6,923 bases of DNA, taken from positions 1-6,923 of the forward strand of contig CAZKVD010000077.1 of the NCBI GenBank assembly GCA_964556145.1, written 5' to 3'. The stretch comes from F1-20-MAGs119 sp964556145 (GTDB taxonomy: Bacteria; Actinomycetota; Acidimicrobiia; Acidimicrobiales; Ilumatobacteraceae). How positions within the stretch are numbered: the first letter of the stretch is position 1; each line of letters opens with the position of its first letter. The notes under the pieces are model-generated. The model had not been told where the DNA came from, did not search any database, and saw only the letters and a program-made list of their open reading frames with translations. Of this stretch, positions 1-6,033 are shown piece after piece. The position numbers were made by a program, and so were the translations under genes.

Positions 1-335
1 ACGAAATCGAACAGGCGGCCTACGAGTACACGAAGTCGATCGACGACGACGAGCGTGTCATCGTCGGCGTCAACAAGTTCAAGGTCGACGTCGAGCCCGA
101 GCCGAAGGCTTTCCCCATCGACCCGAAACTGCAGGTCGAGCAGGTCGCCAGCCTGAAGAAATTCAAGGCCGACCGCGACATGAATCTGGTCAAGGCCAAG
201 CTTGCCGACGTCACCGATGCGGCACGCGGTACGCAGAACCTTCTGTACCCGATGAAGGAAGCCCTGCGCGCCAACGCAACGTTGGGCGAGGTCAGCGACG
301 CGTTGCGCGAAGTCTTCGGCACCTACCAGCCGTAA
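1..335 (+). CDS. Methylmalonyl-CoA mutase-type large (catalytic) subunit, C-terminal fragment
   Basis: This is the 3' end of a gene that starts outside the window; the first complete codon is at position 3 and the TAA stop is at 333-335, leaving about 110 residues. The segment resembles the end of the catalytic barrel domain of the B12-dependent acyl-CoA mutase family. It has the ERVIVGVNKF stretch, then a helical region with NLLYPMKEAL and the closing GEVSDALREVFGTYQP. Family members isomerise methylmalonyl-CoA and succinyl-CoA, or isobutyryl-CoA and butyryl-CoA, by a radical mechanism. In single-chain mutases a cobalamin-binding domain follows this point. Here the protein stops directly after it, so this is the split type, whose small B12-binding subunit must be encoded elsewhere. 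The substrate cannot be decided from this fragment, because the residues that select the acyl chain lie upstream. It converges on the nitroreductase gene with 6 bp between the stops. Confidence 0.88.
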   Translation, partial: EIEQAAYEYTKSIDDDERVIVGVNKFKVDVEPEPKAFPIDPKLQVEQVASLKKFKADRDMNLVKAKLADVTDAARGTQNLLYPMKEALRANATLGEVSDALREVFGTYQP

Positions 336-367
336 ACGGCCCTACAGCCAGTTCACGTCGGGTGCCG
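317..367. repeat. Nested inverted repeat at convergent gene ends
   Basis: A 7-bp outer inverted repeat (CGGCACC at 317-323, GGTGCCG at 361-367) encloses a small inner one (GCCG at 329-332, CGGC at 337-340, loop TAAA). It spans both stop codons of the convergent mutase and nitroreductase genes. It could form a stem-loop in either transcript and help end transcription. There is no T-tract on either side, and the outer arms are far apart, so a classical intrinsic terminator is unlikely. Chance in G+C-rich coding DNA is a real alternative. Confidence 0.2.
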
Positions 368-893
368 GACGAGCCGGCGCCTCGACCACACCCGTCGGCC
401 AGCCCAGGTACACAAGGCCCAGCACCTCGGTGTCGGGGGCAAAGCCACAGACTCCATTGATCACCGCATTCGCCCCACGCATCGGCGACCCCCACAGTGC
501 AGCCAGACCACGTGCATGGGCCGACAGCAACAGGTTCTGGATCCCCGCCGCGACTGCGTAACGGTTCTCCGCTGTGCGTTCGGGGCTGTCGCCGGCTGCG
601 GCGCCGATGGCGATGACGATGGGAGAACGCAGGTATTTCGTACGGGTCTTTGCGACCTTGGGTGCGTCGTCGCCCTGTGCGTCCATCACGTCGGCGATCG
701 CTTCGCCGAGGGTGCGGCGCGTTTCACCCGACAAGACGGCGAGGCGCCACGGCCAGGTGCGTTTGTGGTTCGGCGCCCATGTGAGGAGCTCAAGCAGTTC
801 CTCGACGATGGTGCGGGGAACCTCGCGCTCGGCATCGATGAGGAGGCTGCTGCGACGCGAACGGATCAGCGCAGCGAGCTCGTCGGGAGCCAT
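342..893 (-). CDS. YdjA-like nitroreductase family protein (FMN)
   Basis: The predicted protein has 183 residues, the same as Escherichia coli YdjA, a small FMN-dependent nitroreductase-family enzyme. Visible family features are an N-terminal RSRRSS phosphate-binding segment (about residues 11-16), APNHKRTWPW (40-49) matching the APDHK..PW segment of YdjA, a central helix with NLLLSAHARGLAALWGSP, and the C-terminal GLVYLGWP strand. Such proteins are usually homodimeric cytoplasmic oxidoreductases that use NAD(P)H; the physiological substrate is unknown here. I chose ATG at 893-891 because it aligns with the start of YdjA. The reading frame stays open upstream to 1049, but that part lies inside dapD and has no family similarity. 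The ATG comes one base after the dapD stop (TGA-C-ATG), with no good Shine-Dalgarno sequence, so translation is probably coupled to dapD. It is the last gene of the lysS-dapD operon, and any link to lysine metabolism is only inferred from position. Confidence 0.85.
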   Translation of the reverse strand: MAPDELAALIRSRRSSLLIDAEREVPRTIVEELLELLTWAPNHKRTWPWRLAVLSGETRRTLGEAIADVMDAQGDDAPKVAKTRTKYLRSPIVIAIGAAAGDSPERTAENRYAVAAGIQNLLLSAHARGLAALWGSPMRGANAVINGVCGFAPDTEVLGLVYLGWPTGVVEAPARPAPDVNWL

Positions 894-894
894 G

Positions 895-1821
895 TCAGTT
901 CTTGTGCAGCGCGGCGTTGAGTCCGCCCCACGTGCCCTGGCGTTGCACGACTTCGACCGTGCCGGTGGCGCTGTTGCGGCGGAACAACAAATTGTTGGCC
1001 CCCGACAGTTCGCGCGCCTTGGAGGTGTTGCCGTCGGGCAAACGAACAAGAGTCCCGGCCGTGACGTACAAGCCCGCTTCGATCACGCAGTCATCGCCGA
1101 GCGAAATGCCTAGGCCCGAGTTCGCGCCGAGGAGGCAGCGCTGGCCGACCGTGATCATTTCCTTGCCGCCACCCGAGAGCGTTCCCATGATGCTGGCGCC
1201 GCCACCGATGTCGCTTCCGTCGCCAACGATGACGCCCGCCGAAATACGACCTTCGACCATCGATGCGCCGAGTGTGCCCGCATTGAAGTTGCAGAAACCC
1301 TCGTGCATGACGGTGGTGCCCGCAGCGAGGTGGGCGCCGAGGCGAACGCGGCTGGCATCGGCAATACGCACACCCGATGGCACGACGTAGTCGGTCATGC
1401 GCGGAAACTTGTCGACGCCGTTCACGACCAGGTATTCGCCGCGTTGTGCGAAGTTCCACGAGATGCTGTCGAGTTGGTCGATTGCAACCGGGCCGCGGCT
1501 GGTCCAGGCAACGTTGGTGAGCAGGCCGAATGCGCCGTCGAGGTTCAGCGTGCGCGGCTGGGCCAGACGATGTGACAACAAATGCAGGCGCAGGTAGACG
1601 TCGCTTGCGCTCTGCGGAGCGGCGGCGGTGTCGACCACGATACGAACCGGCTCGAAGACGACGCCACGCTCGGGGTCGCCCGACTTGGCGAGGTCGATGC
1701 TGCTGTGAGGCGCATCGGTGGGGATGGAATCTCCCCAGCCGAGCGCCCGGAAGCGTGTGTCGAGAATTGCGCCATCGGCGGCAATCGTTGCGAGGCCGAC
1801 GCCCCATGCGTTCTTGCTCAT
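895..1821 (-). CDS. dapD: 2,3,4,5-tetrahydropyridine-2,6-dicarboxylate N-succinyltransferase, actinobacterial type
   Basis: DapD transfers succinyl from succinyl-CoA to tetrahydrodipicolinate in the succinylase branch of diaminopimelate/lysine synthesis, in the cytoplasm. The 308-residue protein matches the long actinobacterial form (about 317 residues in M. tuberculosis) rather than the 274-residue E. coli form. From N to C terminus it has a GVGLATIAADGAILDTRF opening, the YLRLHLLSHRL helix, GVDKFPRMTDYVVP, then a left-handed beta-helix of hexapeptide repeats (about residues 140-270) including MHEGFCNFNAGTLGAS, SIMGTLSGGGK and CLLGANSGLGISLGDDC, and the ELSGANNLLFRRNS C-terminal segment. Glu190 in MVEGRIS corresponds to the catalytic Glu199 of the M. 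tuberculosis enzyme, which functions as a trimer. ATG at 1821-1819 is chosen because of the good AGGAGA ribosome-binding site and agreement with homologue starts; the frame is open to 1902 but overlaps the end of lysS. It lies 34 nt after lysS. Confidence 0.96.
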   Translation of the reverse strand: MSKNAWGVGLATIAADGAILDTRFRALGWGDSIPTDAPHSSIDLAKSGDPERGVVFEPVRIVVDTAAAPQSASDVYLRLHLLSHRLAQPRTLNLDGAFGLLTNVAWTSRGPVAIDQLDSISWNFAQRGEYLVVNGVDKFPRMTDYVVPSGVRIADASRVRLGAHLAAGTTVMHEGFCNFNAGTLGASMVEGRISAGVIVGDGSDIGGGASIMGTLSGGGKEMITVGQRCLLGANSGLGISLGDDCVIEAGLYVTAGTLVRLPDGNTSKARELSGANNLLFRRNSATGTVEVVQRQGTWGGLNAALHKN

Positions 1822-1827
1822 GTCGTG

Positions 1828-1833
1828 TCTCCT
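1828..1833 (-). promoter_or_regulatory. Ribosome-binding site of dapD
   Basis: AGGAGA on the minus strand, 6 nt before the dapD ATG. It is the clearest Shine-Dalgarno sequence in the window. It decides the dapD start against the longer open frame that runs into lysS. Confidence 0.8.
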
Positions 1834-1855
1834 GTGTGCGTTGGGAGGCAACCGG

Positions 1856-3373
1856 TCAGTCGAGGACCTCGGGTCGCAGGGTGGGGAAGAGGATGACGTC
1901 ACGGATCGTCGGCACGTTGGCGATGAGCATCGTCAGGCGGTCCATGCCGATGCCGAGACCACCGGTGGGCGGCATGCCGAATTCGAGCGCGCGAAGGTAG
2001 TCCTCGTCGACGGTTCCGGCTTCGGCATTGCCTGCTTCCTTCGAGCGCTGCTCGTCTTCGAAACGCAGGCGCTGCTCGATGGGGTCGTTCAACTCGCTGT
2101 AGCCGTTGGCAAGCTCGCGGCCACCGACGAACAGTTCGAAACGTTCGGTGAGATGCGGGTCGTTGCGGTCTATCCGGGCGAGCGGGCTGATTTCCACCGG
2201 GTGGCCGGTGACGAACGTCGGAGCGATGAGCTCGTGTTCGGCGAGTGCCTCGAACAATTCTTCGATGATCTTGCCCGAACCCCACCGCGCTTCGGTGCGC
2301 ACCTTGTGCTTCGCGGCGAGTGCACGCAGCTCGTCGACCGGCTGCGAGGGGTGAACGGCCACGCCGGTTTTTTCCTGAACCAGGTCGATCATTCGTACGC
2401 GACGGAAGGGCTGGGCCAAGTCGACCGACAGGCCGTTGACGTCGACGATCGTCGTGCCGATCGAATCGCGTGCGGCTGCAGCGAACAACTCTTCGGTGAT
2501 CGCCATGACATCGCTGTAGTCGCCGAAGGCCTGGTACAGCTCCATCATCGTGAACTCGGGGTTGTGGCGGGGCGAGATGCCTTCGTTGCGGAACACGCGA
2601 CCGATTTCGTACACCCGCTCCATGCCGCCCACGATGAGACGCTTGAGGTGCAGTTCAAGTGCGATGCGCAGGTACAGACCCATGTCGAGGGCGTTGTGGT
2701 GTGTCGTGAACGGGCGAGCATGGGCGCCGCCGGCTTCGACGTGCAGAACCGGTGTTTCGACTTCGATGAAGTCCTTGGCCGCAAGTGTGCGTCGGAACGA
2801 GGCGATGATTGCGTGGCGCACGGCAAAGGCGCGGCGGGCGTCGTCGTTCGAGATGAGATCGGCGTACCGCTGGCGGTAGCGCGTGTCGGTGTCGGTCAGA
2901 CCGTGCCACTTGTCGGGAAGCGGTCGGACTGCCTTGGCGAGCAGTTCGAGGCCCGACACCTTGACCGACAGCTCGCCCTTTCGGGTGGTCATCACGGATC
3001 CGTGCACGCCGACCCAGTCGCCGAGGTCGAGGTCGCCGATGTGCGCGAAGAGCTCGTCACCAACCACCGACTTCGAGACGAACAACTGAATTTCGTCGTC
3101 GCGGTCGCGCAGCGTGGCGAAGATCAGCTTTCCCTGGTCGCGCTTCAGCAGCACGCGGCCTGCAACCGCAACCTGGGTTTCGGTTTCGGTGCCGGGTTCG
3201 AGACTGCCGTGTGATGCGCGGATGGCGGCCAGAGTGTGCGACCGATCGAACCGGTACGGGTAGGGATTGGTGCCCTCGCTTCGCAGGGATGCGATCTGTT
3301 CCAAGCGCCGGTTGCGCTCGGCCACAAGACCGTGTTCGGATTCTGCGATCGGCGTGTCGGGGGATTCGCTCAC
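1856..3373 (-). CDS. lysS: Lysyl-tRNA synthetase, class II
   Basis: Cytoplasmic enzyme that attaches lysine to tRNA-Lys using ATP. With the GTG start at 3373-3371 it has 505 residues, normal for bacterial LysS. An N-terminal helix (RLEQIASLRSEGTNPYPYRF, about 25-45) leads into an OB-fold anticodon-binding domain (about 65-150). The class II catalytic core follows, with motif 1 around FIEVETPVL (about 200-208) and GGAHARPFTTHHNALDMGLY just after it. Motif 2 is FRNEGISPRHNPEFTMMELY (about 259-279), and motif 3 is GIGMDRLTML (about 473-482) followed by RDVILFPTLRP. All signature residues look intact, and there is no MprF-like membrane extension as in mycobacterial LysX. The frame is open to a TTG at 3403, but that codon lies inside an inverted repeat and adds no conserved residues; a further GTG lies at 3325-3323. 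No strong Shine-Dalgarno site precedes the chosen GTG (only GGGA 4 nt upstream), so the start is the least certain part. It is the first gene of the lysS-dapD-nitroreductase operon. Confidence 0.97.
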   Translation of the reverse strand: MSESPDTPIAESEHGLVAERNRRLEQIASLRSEGTNPYPYRFDRSHTLAAIRASHGSLEPGTETETQVAVAGRVLLKRDQGKLIFATLRDRDDEIQLFVSKSVVGDELFAHIGDLDLGDWVGVHGSVMTTRKGELSVKVSGLELLAKAVRPLPDKWHGLTDTDTRYRQRYADLISNDDARRAFAVRHAIIASFRRTLAAKDFIEVETPVLHVEAGGAHARPFTTHHNALDMGLYLRIALELHLKRLIVGGMERVYEIGRVFRNEGISPRHNPEFTMMELYQAFGDYSDVMAITEELFAAAARDSIGTTIVDVNGLSVDLAQPFRRVRMIDLVQEKTGVAVHPSQPVDELRALAAKHKVRTEARWGSGKIIEELFEALAEHELIAPTFVTGHPVEISPLARIDRNDPHLTERFELFVGGRELANGYSELNDPIEQRLRFEDEQRSKEAGNAEAGTVDEDYLRALEFGMPPTGGLGIGMDRLTMLIANVPTIRDVILFPTLRPEVLD

Positions 3374-3381
3374 GGGTTCCC

Positions 3382-3387
3382 ACGGTA
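3382..3387 (-). promoter_or_regulatory. Candidate -10 element for lysS
   Basis: TACCGT on the minus strand fits the actinobacterial -10 pattern TANNNT and ends 8 nt before the lysS GTG. That spacing would suit a leaderless or nearly leaderless transcript, which would also explain the weak Shine-Dalgarno signal. No TTGACA-like -35 is present; the -35 position (17-bp spacer) falls on the opposite promoter's hexamer. This is an inference from pattern and spacing only. Confidence 0.35.
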
Positions 3388-3404
3388 GTGCGTGGGCCCA
3401 CAAC

Positions 3405-3410
3405 TACCGT
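3405..3410 (+). promoter_or_regulatory. Candidate -10 element for the M15 peptidase gene
   Basis: TACCGT on the plus strand, identical to the candidate lysS hexamer in the other arm of the inverted repeat. It ends 9 nt before the ATG at 3420, and no Shine-Dalgarno sequence lies between them, which would suit a leaderless transcript. The two hexamers are exactly 17 bp apart, so each lies where the other promoter's -35 would be contacted. Confidence 0.35.
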
Positions 3411-3419
3411 TGTCGATTG

Positions 3420-4661
3420 ATGACTTCGCGGCGGCTCTCGGGATCAATGGCTGCGGTCACCGCCTTTGTCGTCGCCGTCGTTCCAACCGTTGCCGCCCAC
3501 GCGGACACGGCAAATGTTCCCCTGCCCGTCACGCGTGAGTGGACCTCGCCGATGAAGCATGCGATCTCGATCTCCCGGCCGGCGGGAATCTCGCTCGCCG
3601 TGCGCGCACGTATCCGCGATGTTGCCTCGGCAATAGGGGCGGAGGCCTATCCGGGTCGTGCCGCGATGTTCGGCATGACGCGCATCGAACGCAACGGCAA
3701 GTCCATTCAGCGCATACCGTCGGGCAAGCAGGTGCCGATGTCGACCACCGTGCAGCCCGACGAAGTCGTGCGCAACCTGCTGACTGTTGAAGCTGCCGAT
3801 GCCCTTGCCGCAGGTGGAGTCGTGATTGGCGACAGCTCGGCACGTTTTCGCGGGGCGCGCGAAGGCGATGTGATCACGTTGTTGAATCAACGGCGTCGGC
3901 CGGTCACCTTCTCGATTGGCCTCGTCGCCGATGACGACGTCGTGGGCGGAGGCGATCTGTTGATGTCGCCCGCGCAGGCCGACCGTCTCGGAGCAAAAAC
4001 GGTGACGCGCTACACGGTCACAGGATTCCGGAACCCCGACACAGCAGCGTCGGCCCTCGCTGCGGCCGGGTTCGTGAACGGCATGGATTACCGCGTGCGT
4101 CGAACGTGGGACGGCGAGAACCCCGATGCAACGCTGGGTCTCGGCGAGGCGAAGTTGATCGTCGGTGAATTTGCCTACGAGATCACCAAGGCGGGCAAGG
4201 TCACCGCCGACCCGGGTTGGGTGCACCAGAACATCACCCCGCGGCGATTCTTCAGCGGAATCCCCGTACGAGCCGGTTGTCATCGACGCGTCTGGGCGCC
4301 CCTGCAGGGTGCATTGAACGAGATCAAGCGGGAAGGTCTCGAGGAACTGATCGACGTCGACAACACCAACAAGTACGGCGGGTGTTTCTATGCGCGGCTC
4401 AACCGCATCTCGGGGAGTTTGGGGTATCTGTCGCGTCACTCGTGGGGCATGGCCTTCGACATGAACACCACGACGAATTCGCAGGGGCGACCGCCAAATC
4501 TCGACTGCCGCATCGTGCGCATCTTCCGCAAGTGGGGATTTGCATGGGGCGGCAACTTCACGCCTGCCGACGGCATGCATTTCGAATACGTCGGCGAACG
4601 TCGCGACAACATCGATTACCCCTCGCGCTATTGCCCGAACGTGGTGGGCGGCGACCGATAG
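3420..4661 (+). CDS. Exported M15-family metallopeptidase (D-Ala-D-Ala carboxypeptidase-like) with N-terminal extension
   Basis: The 413-residue protein opens with a Sec-type signal peptide: RR at 4-5, a hydrophobic stretch at about 10-26 and a likely cleavage site after AHA (residue 28). The C-terminal part (about 265-405) is a zinc peptidase domain of the M15/VanY type. SRHSWGMAFDMN gives zinc ligands His340 and Asp347, DGMHFEY gives the third ligand His387, and Asp384 is the likely catalytic base. Such enzymes cut peptidoglycan stem peptides, usually at D-Ala-D-Ala, outside the membrane. Four cysteines (287, 322, 363, 405) all lie in this domain and could form two disulfides. Residues about 90-225 are a separate region with VVIGDSSARFRGAREGDVI and LLMSPAQADRLG, which resembles extracytoplasmic domains of MacB/FtsX-type permeases; there are no transmembrane helices after the signal peptide. 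The exact substrate is unknown. ATG at 3420 is chosen because it starts the signal peptide directly; the upstream open frame overlaps lysS. The next gene follows after 10 nt. Confidence 0.85.
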   Translation: MTSRRLSGSMAAVTAFVVAVVPTVAAHADTANVPLPVTREWTSPMKHAISISRPAGISLAVRARIRDVASAIGAEAYPGRAAMFGMTRIERNGKSIQRIPSGKQVPMSTTVQPDEVVRNLLTVEAADALAAGGVVIGDSSARFRGAREGDVITLLNQRRRPVTFSIGLVADDDVVGGGDLLMSPAQADRLGAKTVTRYTVTGFRNPDTAASALAAAGFVNGMDYRVRRTWDGENPDATLGLGEAKLIVGEFAYEITKAGKVTADPGWVHQNITPRRFFSGIPVRAGCHRRVWAPLQGALNEIKREGLEELIDVDNTNKYGGCFYARLNRISGSLGYLSRHSWGMAFDMNTTTNSQGRPPNLDCRIVRIFRKWGFAWGGNFTPADGMHFEYVGERRDNIDYPSRYCPNVVGGDR

Positions 4662-4671
4662 CCTTTCGGTC

Positions 4672-6033
4672 GTGGCGTTGCGATTCATCATCATCGGCGG
4701 CGGTCCCGCCGGAAACTCCGCGGCAACCTGGGCGGCTCGTCTCGGCGCCGAGGTTGTCATGGTCGAACGCGAGATCGTGGGCGGTGGAGCACACCTTCTC
4801 GACTGCATCCCCTCGAAGGCAATGATCGCCACGGGTGGTGCAATGAGCGCTACCAAGCGTTTTGCCGGCATGGGCATCGAACAGCACGATGTTGAGATCG
4901 ACGTCGATTCGCTTGCCGAGCGCATCGGCGGCATCGTCAACCGTCTTCAGGGCACAACGACCCAGTTGCTCGAAAGCCAGGGCGTCAAGATCATCCGTGG
5001 AGAAGCGCGTTTTGTCGGCCCGAAGGAAGTTGCGGTACGCACCGCCGACGGTGAACAAACCCTGCAGGGCGACGCCTTTCTTGTGTCCACCGGTTCGCGG
5101 CCACGCATCCCCGATTGGTGCAAGCCCGATGGTGAACGGGTTCTCACCACCCGTGATTGCTACCCGCCAAAGGTGTTCCCGAAGAGCATCGCTGTCGTTG
5201 GCTCGGGTGTCACGGGCGTCGAATTCGTCCACATGTTCGCGTCATTCGGTGCGCAGGTCACTCTCGTGGTCAGTCGTCAACAGGTGCTTCCCGGCAAGGA
5301 TCCCGAAGCAGCTGCAGCACTCGAGGATTCGTTCCTCAATCGCGGGGTGAAGTTGTTGAAGGGCGCGCGTGCCACGGCGATCGACCACGAAGGCGATGGA
5401 GTCGTCGTGAAGTGCGACGACGGCCGCGAGGTTCGCGCCACCCACGCGGTGCTCGCGATCGGCTCGGAACCCAATGTTGAGGGCCTGGGTCTCGAAATCG
5501 CGGGTGTCGAGCTCGATCCGCGTGGTTACGTCAACATCGATCGTCACTGTGAAACCAATGTGAAGGGCATCTACGCAGCCGGAGACGTCAGCGGCAAGCT
5601 GCCGCTGTCATCGGTGGCCTCGATGCAGGGCCGCAAGATTGCCGAGCACCTGATGGGTGCAAACCGGGCAACGCACCGTCACCTCGACTACGACAAGGCC
5701 GCATCGGCCATCTTCACACAGCCGGAAATCGCCGACGTGGGTCTTGCCGAAGCCGAGGCATTCGCAAACGGCCGCAAGATTCGCGTCACCAAGGTGCCGT
5801 TCTCATCGACGGCAAAGGCTCTGATCCACAACGACCCGCGCGGTTTCGTGAAGTTGATTTCCGACCCGAACACCGGCCAGGTGCTGGGCGGAACCATCGT
5901 CGGGCGTCACGCAGGCGAATTGATCAGCGTCATTGCCCTTGCGGTGACTGCGCACCTGAAGGTGGCCGACCTGCTCGACACTCTGTTCGTGCATCCGGCT
6001 CTCGCCGAAGCACTTCTCGACGCTGCCGAATAA
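4672..6033 (+). CDS. lpdA: LpdA-like NAD(P)H flavoprotein oxidoreductase (disulfide reductase superfamily)
   Basis: A 453-residue, two-dinucleotide-fold FAD protein most like M. tuberculosis LpdA (Rv3303c), an NAD(P)H:quinone oxidoreductase rather than a true lipoamide dehydrogenase. It shows the FAD motif GGGPAG (residues 9-14), the NAD(P)-binding motif GSGVTG (177-182) followed by VEF, the second FAD motif IYAAGD ending at Asp305, and a C-terminal dimerisation domain. In lipoamide dehydrogenases the active-site segment is GGTCLNVGCIPSK; here it is GGGAHLLDCIPSK, so the first cysteine is Ala40 while Cys45 and Lys49 remain. No redox disulfide can form there. The C-terminal His441-Glu446 pair (HPALAE) typical of lipoamide dehydrogenase is kept. 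After the second NAD strand the sequence reads VVSRQQ with no acidic residue, which leans towards NADPH use (inference). GTG at 4672 is chosen from homologue length; TTG at 4678 is almost as good, and neither has a clear ribosome-binding site. It lies 10 nt after the M15 gene and is probably co-transcribed. Confidence 0.88.
   Translation: MALRFIIIGGGPAGNSAATWAARLGAEVVMVEREIVGGGAHLLDCIPSKAMIATGGAMSATKRFAGMGIEQHDVEIDVDSLAERIGGIVNRLQGTTTQLLESQGVKIIRGEARFVGPKEVAVRTADGEQTLQGDAFLVSTGSRPRIPDWCKPDGERVLTTRDCYPPKVFPKSIAVVGSGVTGVEFVHMFASFGAQVTLVVSRQQVLPGKDPEAAAALEDSFLNRGVKLLKGARATAIDHEGDGVVVKCDDGREVRATHAVLAIGSEPNVEGLGLEIAGVELDPRGYVNIDRHCETNVKGIYAAGDVSGKLPLSSVASMQGRKIAEHLMGANRATHRHLDYDKAASAIFTQPEIADVGLAEAEAFANGRKIRVTKVPFSSTAKALIHNDPRGFVKLISDPNTGQVLGGTIVGRHAGELISVIALAVTAHLKVADLLDTLFVHPALAEALLDAAE

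Larger units (their letters stand above)
3374..3419. promoter_or_regulatory. Divergent lysS / M15 peptidase control region with inverted repeat
   Basis: Only 46 bp separate the lysS GTG from the M15 gene ATG, so both promoters must fit here or extend into coding sequence. The region holds a perfect 8-bp inverted repeat (ACGGTAGT at 3382-3389, ACTACCGT at 3403-3410) around an 8-bp palindrome, TGGGCCCA (3393-3400). The two symmetry centres differ by half a base pair. It could be the binding site of a dimeric regulator, a pair of mirrored promoters, or both. There is no A+T-rich stretch and no riboswitch-sized leader. Confidence 0.55.

Noticed and set aside
1091..1807. 238-codon minus-strand frame within dapD
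   Set aside because: Out-of-frame shadow of dapD, very rich in Arg and His, which is typical of the wrong frame in this composition.
1718..3214. 498-codon plus-strand open frame antisense to lysS and the start of dapD
   Set aside because: LysS is unmistakable on the other strand. Long antisense frames are expected in G+C-rich coding DNA, and the translation has no recognisable domain.
3374..3403. Upstream TTG start for lysS at 3403
   Set aside because: The ten extra residues are not conserved in LysS, and the codon lies inside the inverted repeat; GTG at 3373 is preferred.
3267..3419. Upstream extension of the M15 reading frame into lysS
   Set aside because: The added residues would bury the signal peptide and overlap lysS; ATG at 3420 begins the signal peptide directly.
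3374..3419. Lysine riboswitch or T-box leader upstream of lysS
   Set aside because: The 46-bp intergenic region is far too short for either, and no T-box or L-box core sequence is visible.
3444..4940. 498-codon minus-strand open frame antisense to the M15 and LpdA-like genes
   Set aside because: It crosses two well-supported genes and their junction, and its translation looks like a shadow (Arg/His-rich, no domain pattern).
4672..6033. Annotation of the flavoprotein as a true dihydrolipoamide dehydrogenase
   Set aside because: The first redox cysteine is replaced by alanine (residue 40), so the disulfide cannot form, and there is no 2-oxoacid dehydrogenase gene nearby.
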